DNA of 32,860 bases from Caulobacterales bacterium. Lineage in GTDB: Bacteria; Pseudomonadota; Alphaproteobacteria; Caulobacterales; Caulobacteraceae. Location: contig JACPDR010000017.1 in NCBI GenBank assembly GCA_016183935.1, forward strand, positions 1-32,860, given 5' to 3'. Position numbers and translations under genes: made by a program. Below are positions 32,100-32,860 of this stretch, piece after piece; position 1 is the stretch's first letter; each line of letters opens with the position of its first letter. A model generated the notes under the pieces. The model was given only the letters and a program-made list of their open reading frames with translations. It made no database searches and was not told where the DNA came from.

Positions 32100-32489
32100 A
32101 AGGGGCGGGCGCGCTCAACCCTCCCTTTCGCCATCCTCCGCGAGCGCAGCGAGACCGGGGGATGATGAAAGGTTGTTGCGCTGCAAATCCGCCGCCAGCC
32201 ATCATAATCTGAACGGCCAACCCCCTGTTTTCCCGGCACATCAGCCTTGAGTCGGCGTCCTGAACCCGCCGCAGGAAGCGCCGGCTGCATAATGCGCGCG
32301 ATCTTTGACAATCGAACCGCCGACCGCCGCCCCAGGCATATCGTCAGACCGGACGCTCCGGACGCTTCGGACGGTGTTTTTTAGTTTCATCCGGGTAAAT
32401 CCGCCCATGCCGCAGCCGGCTCTCCACCGCCTTAAAACCAGCCCGATCTGTGGTATAAGCCCCGCCTCCCTCGCTTTCAGGATGCCGCC
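32100..32489. other. Intergenic region between the metallopeptidase gene and rlmN
   Basis: This 390-bp stretch has no convincing gene. It contains the inverted repeat at 32124-32172 and a triplicated 9-mer (CCGGACGCT, CCGGACGCT, TCGGACGGT; 32353-32379) followed by a T6 run (32382-32387). The latter can form a small CCGGA-CGC-TCCGG hairpin and may be a weak terminator. TTAAAA (32432-32437), 16 bp and TATAAG (32454-32459) are a possible rlmN promoter, just before its start. Confidence 0.5.
32124..32172. repeat. Intergenic inverted repeat after the metallopeptidase gene
   Basis: CCTTTCGCCATCCTCCG (32124-32140) pairs with CGGGGGATGATGAAAGG (32156-32172) with about three mismatches. The loop is CGAGCGCAGCGAGAC. 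It resembles a short REP-type element or a terminator without a T-tract. Confidence 0.6.
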
Positions 32490-32860
32490 TTGAGCCTCAC
32501 GCTCGACCTTTCGCGCACGTCTCCCGCCGTTCCGGCGGCGCCCGTCAACCTCTCGGGGCTGACGCGCGCGGGCCTGCGTCAGGCGCTGATCGACGCCGGC
32601 GTCTGCCCGCCCGAGAAGGCCAGGATGCGCGCCTCGCAGGTGTGGGGCTGGATCCACCACTACGGCGTCACCGACTTCGCGGCGATGAGCAATGTCGCCA
32701 AGGACATGCAGGCGAAGCTGGCCGAGCATTTCACTCTCGCCCGCCCCGAGATCGTCGAGCGCCAGGTGTCCAAGGACGGCACCCGCAAATGGCTGATCCG
32801 CACCGCCCCGGGCATTGAGATCGAGACCGTCTACATCCCCGACGTCGGCCGCGCCGGCGC
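32490..32860 (+). CDS. rlmN: RlmN 23S rRNA (adenine-C2)-methyltransferase, 3' end missing
   Basis: The first 123 codons of a radical-SAM methyltransferase that makes m2A2503 in 23S rRNA and m2A37 in some tRNAs. The N-terminal domain shows LTRAGLRQALIDAGV, RASQVWGWIHHYGV, DFAAMSNVAKDMQAKLAEHF, and the stretch KWLIRTAPGIEIETVYIPDVGR that leads to the radical-SAM Cys motif just beyond the window. The start is TTG 32490, with AGGA upstream in CAGGATGCCGCC. The ATG at 32482 runs straight into a stop, and the frame of rlmN has a stop at 32433, with only CTG as another candidate. Confidence 0.9.
   Translation, partial: MSLTLDLSRTSPAVPAAPVNLSGLTRAGLRQALIDAGVCPPEKARMRASQVWGWIHHYGVTDFAAMSNVAKDMQAKLAEHFTLARPEIVERQVSKDGTRKWLIRTAPGIEIETVYIPDVGRAG

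Noticed and set aside
1..32860. CRISPR array, prophage, transposase or tRNA genes
   Set aside because: No regularly spaced direct repeats, no phage or transposase motifs and no tRNA-like cloverleaf were seen; the repeats present are palindromic intergenic elements or a single tandem duplication.

Overview
The window is about 70% G+C, densely packed, and reads as chromosomal DNA from an alphaproteobacterium of the order Caulobacterales, most likely Brevundimonas or a close relative (inference from gene content, no search was run). The main pointers are a DivL-type cell-cycle pseudokinase with tyrosine in place of the H-box histidine, an UrcA-family exported protein, an MmcB gene under a GTTC-N7-GTTC type LexA box, and an AhpC/AhpD pair. 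No tRNA, rRNA, CRISPR array, phage or IS transposase is visible.

Layout. 1-2.5 kb: 3' part of hslU, a YcxB-like membrane protein (-) and SOS-controlled mmcB (+). 2.5-6.5 kb: a minus-strand run of envelope genes (COG3650 lipoprotein, corA, CHAP amidase-like protein, acyltransferase 3, Cys-rich lipoprotein, KTSC protein). 6.6-9.6 kb: a YegP-like small protein, then ffh-rpsP-rimM on the minus strand, with a compound palindrome between rpsP and rimM. 9.9-13 kb: ppc and an UrcA-family gene, closed by a strong bidirectional terminator. 13.1-17.8 kb: M3 peptidase lipoprotein (-), then murI, an SRPBCC-like protein, a YjbR-like protein and a membrane protein (+). 17.8-19.3 kb: ahpD and ahpC (-), the latter broken by a 28-bp tandem duplication, with an OxyR-type site upstream. 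19.3-21.2 kb: SIMPL, HIT and an exported hypothetical protein. 21.4-28.2 kb: the sdh locus (sdhC-sdhD-sdhA-GFA-creD-sdhB), then a 2Fe-2S ferredoxin, a glycerate-kinase-like P-loop kinase and a PilZ protein. 28.2-32.1 kb: a HAD hydrolase and divL (-), with divL bracketed by two 107-bp heptad-repeat palindromes, then a small zincin. The window ends in the 5' part of rlmN.

Genes that work together: SdhC/D/A/B form succinate dehydrogenase (complex II). PEP carboxylase feeds oxaloacetate to the same cycle. Ffh, S16 and RimM serve protein targeting and 30S assembly. AhpC/AhpD would form a peroxide-reduction couple if ahpC were intact. MurI, the M3 peptidase and the CHAP protein act on the envelope. 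DivL controls the CckA-CtrA cell-cycle pathway.

The observations most worth a second look are the ahpC duplication, the paired palindromes around divL, the LexA box inside the mmcB promoter spacer with a likely leaderless mRNA, the palindrome that pairs with the rimM ribosome binding site, and the GFA and creD genes embedded between sdhA and sdhB.
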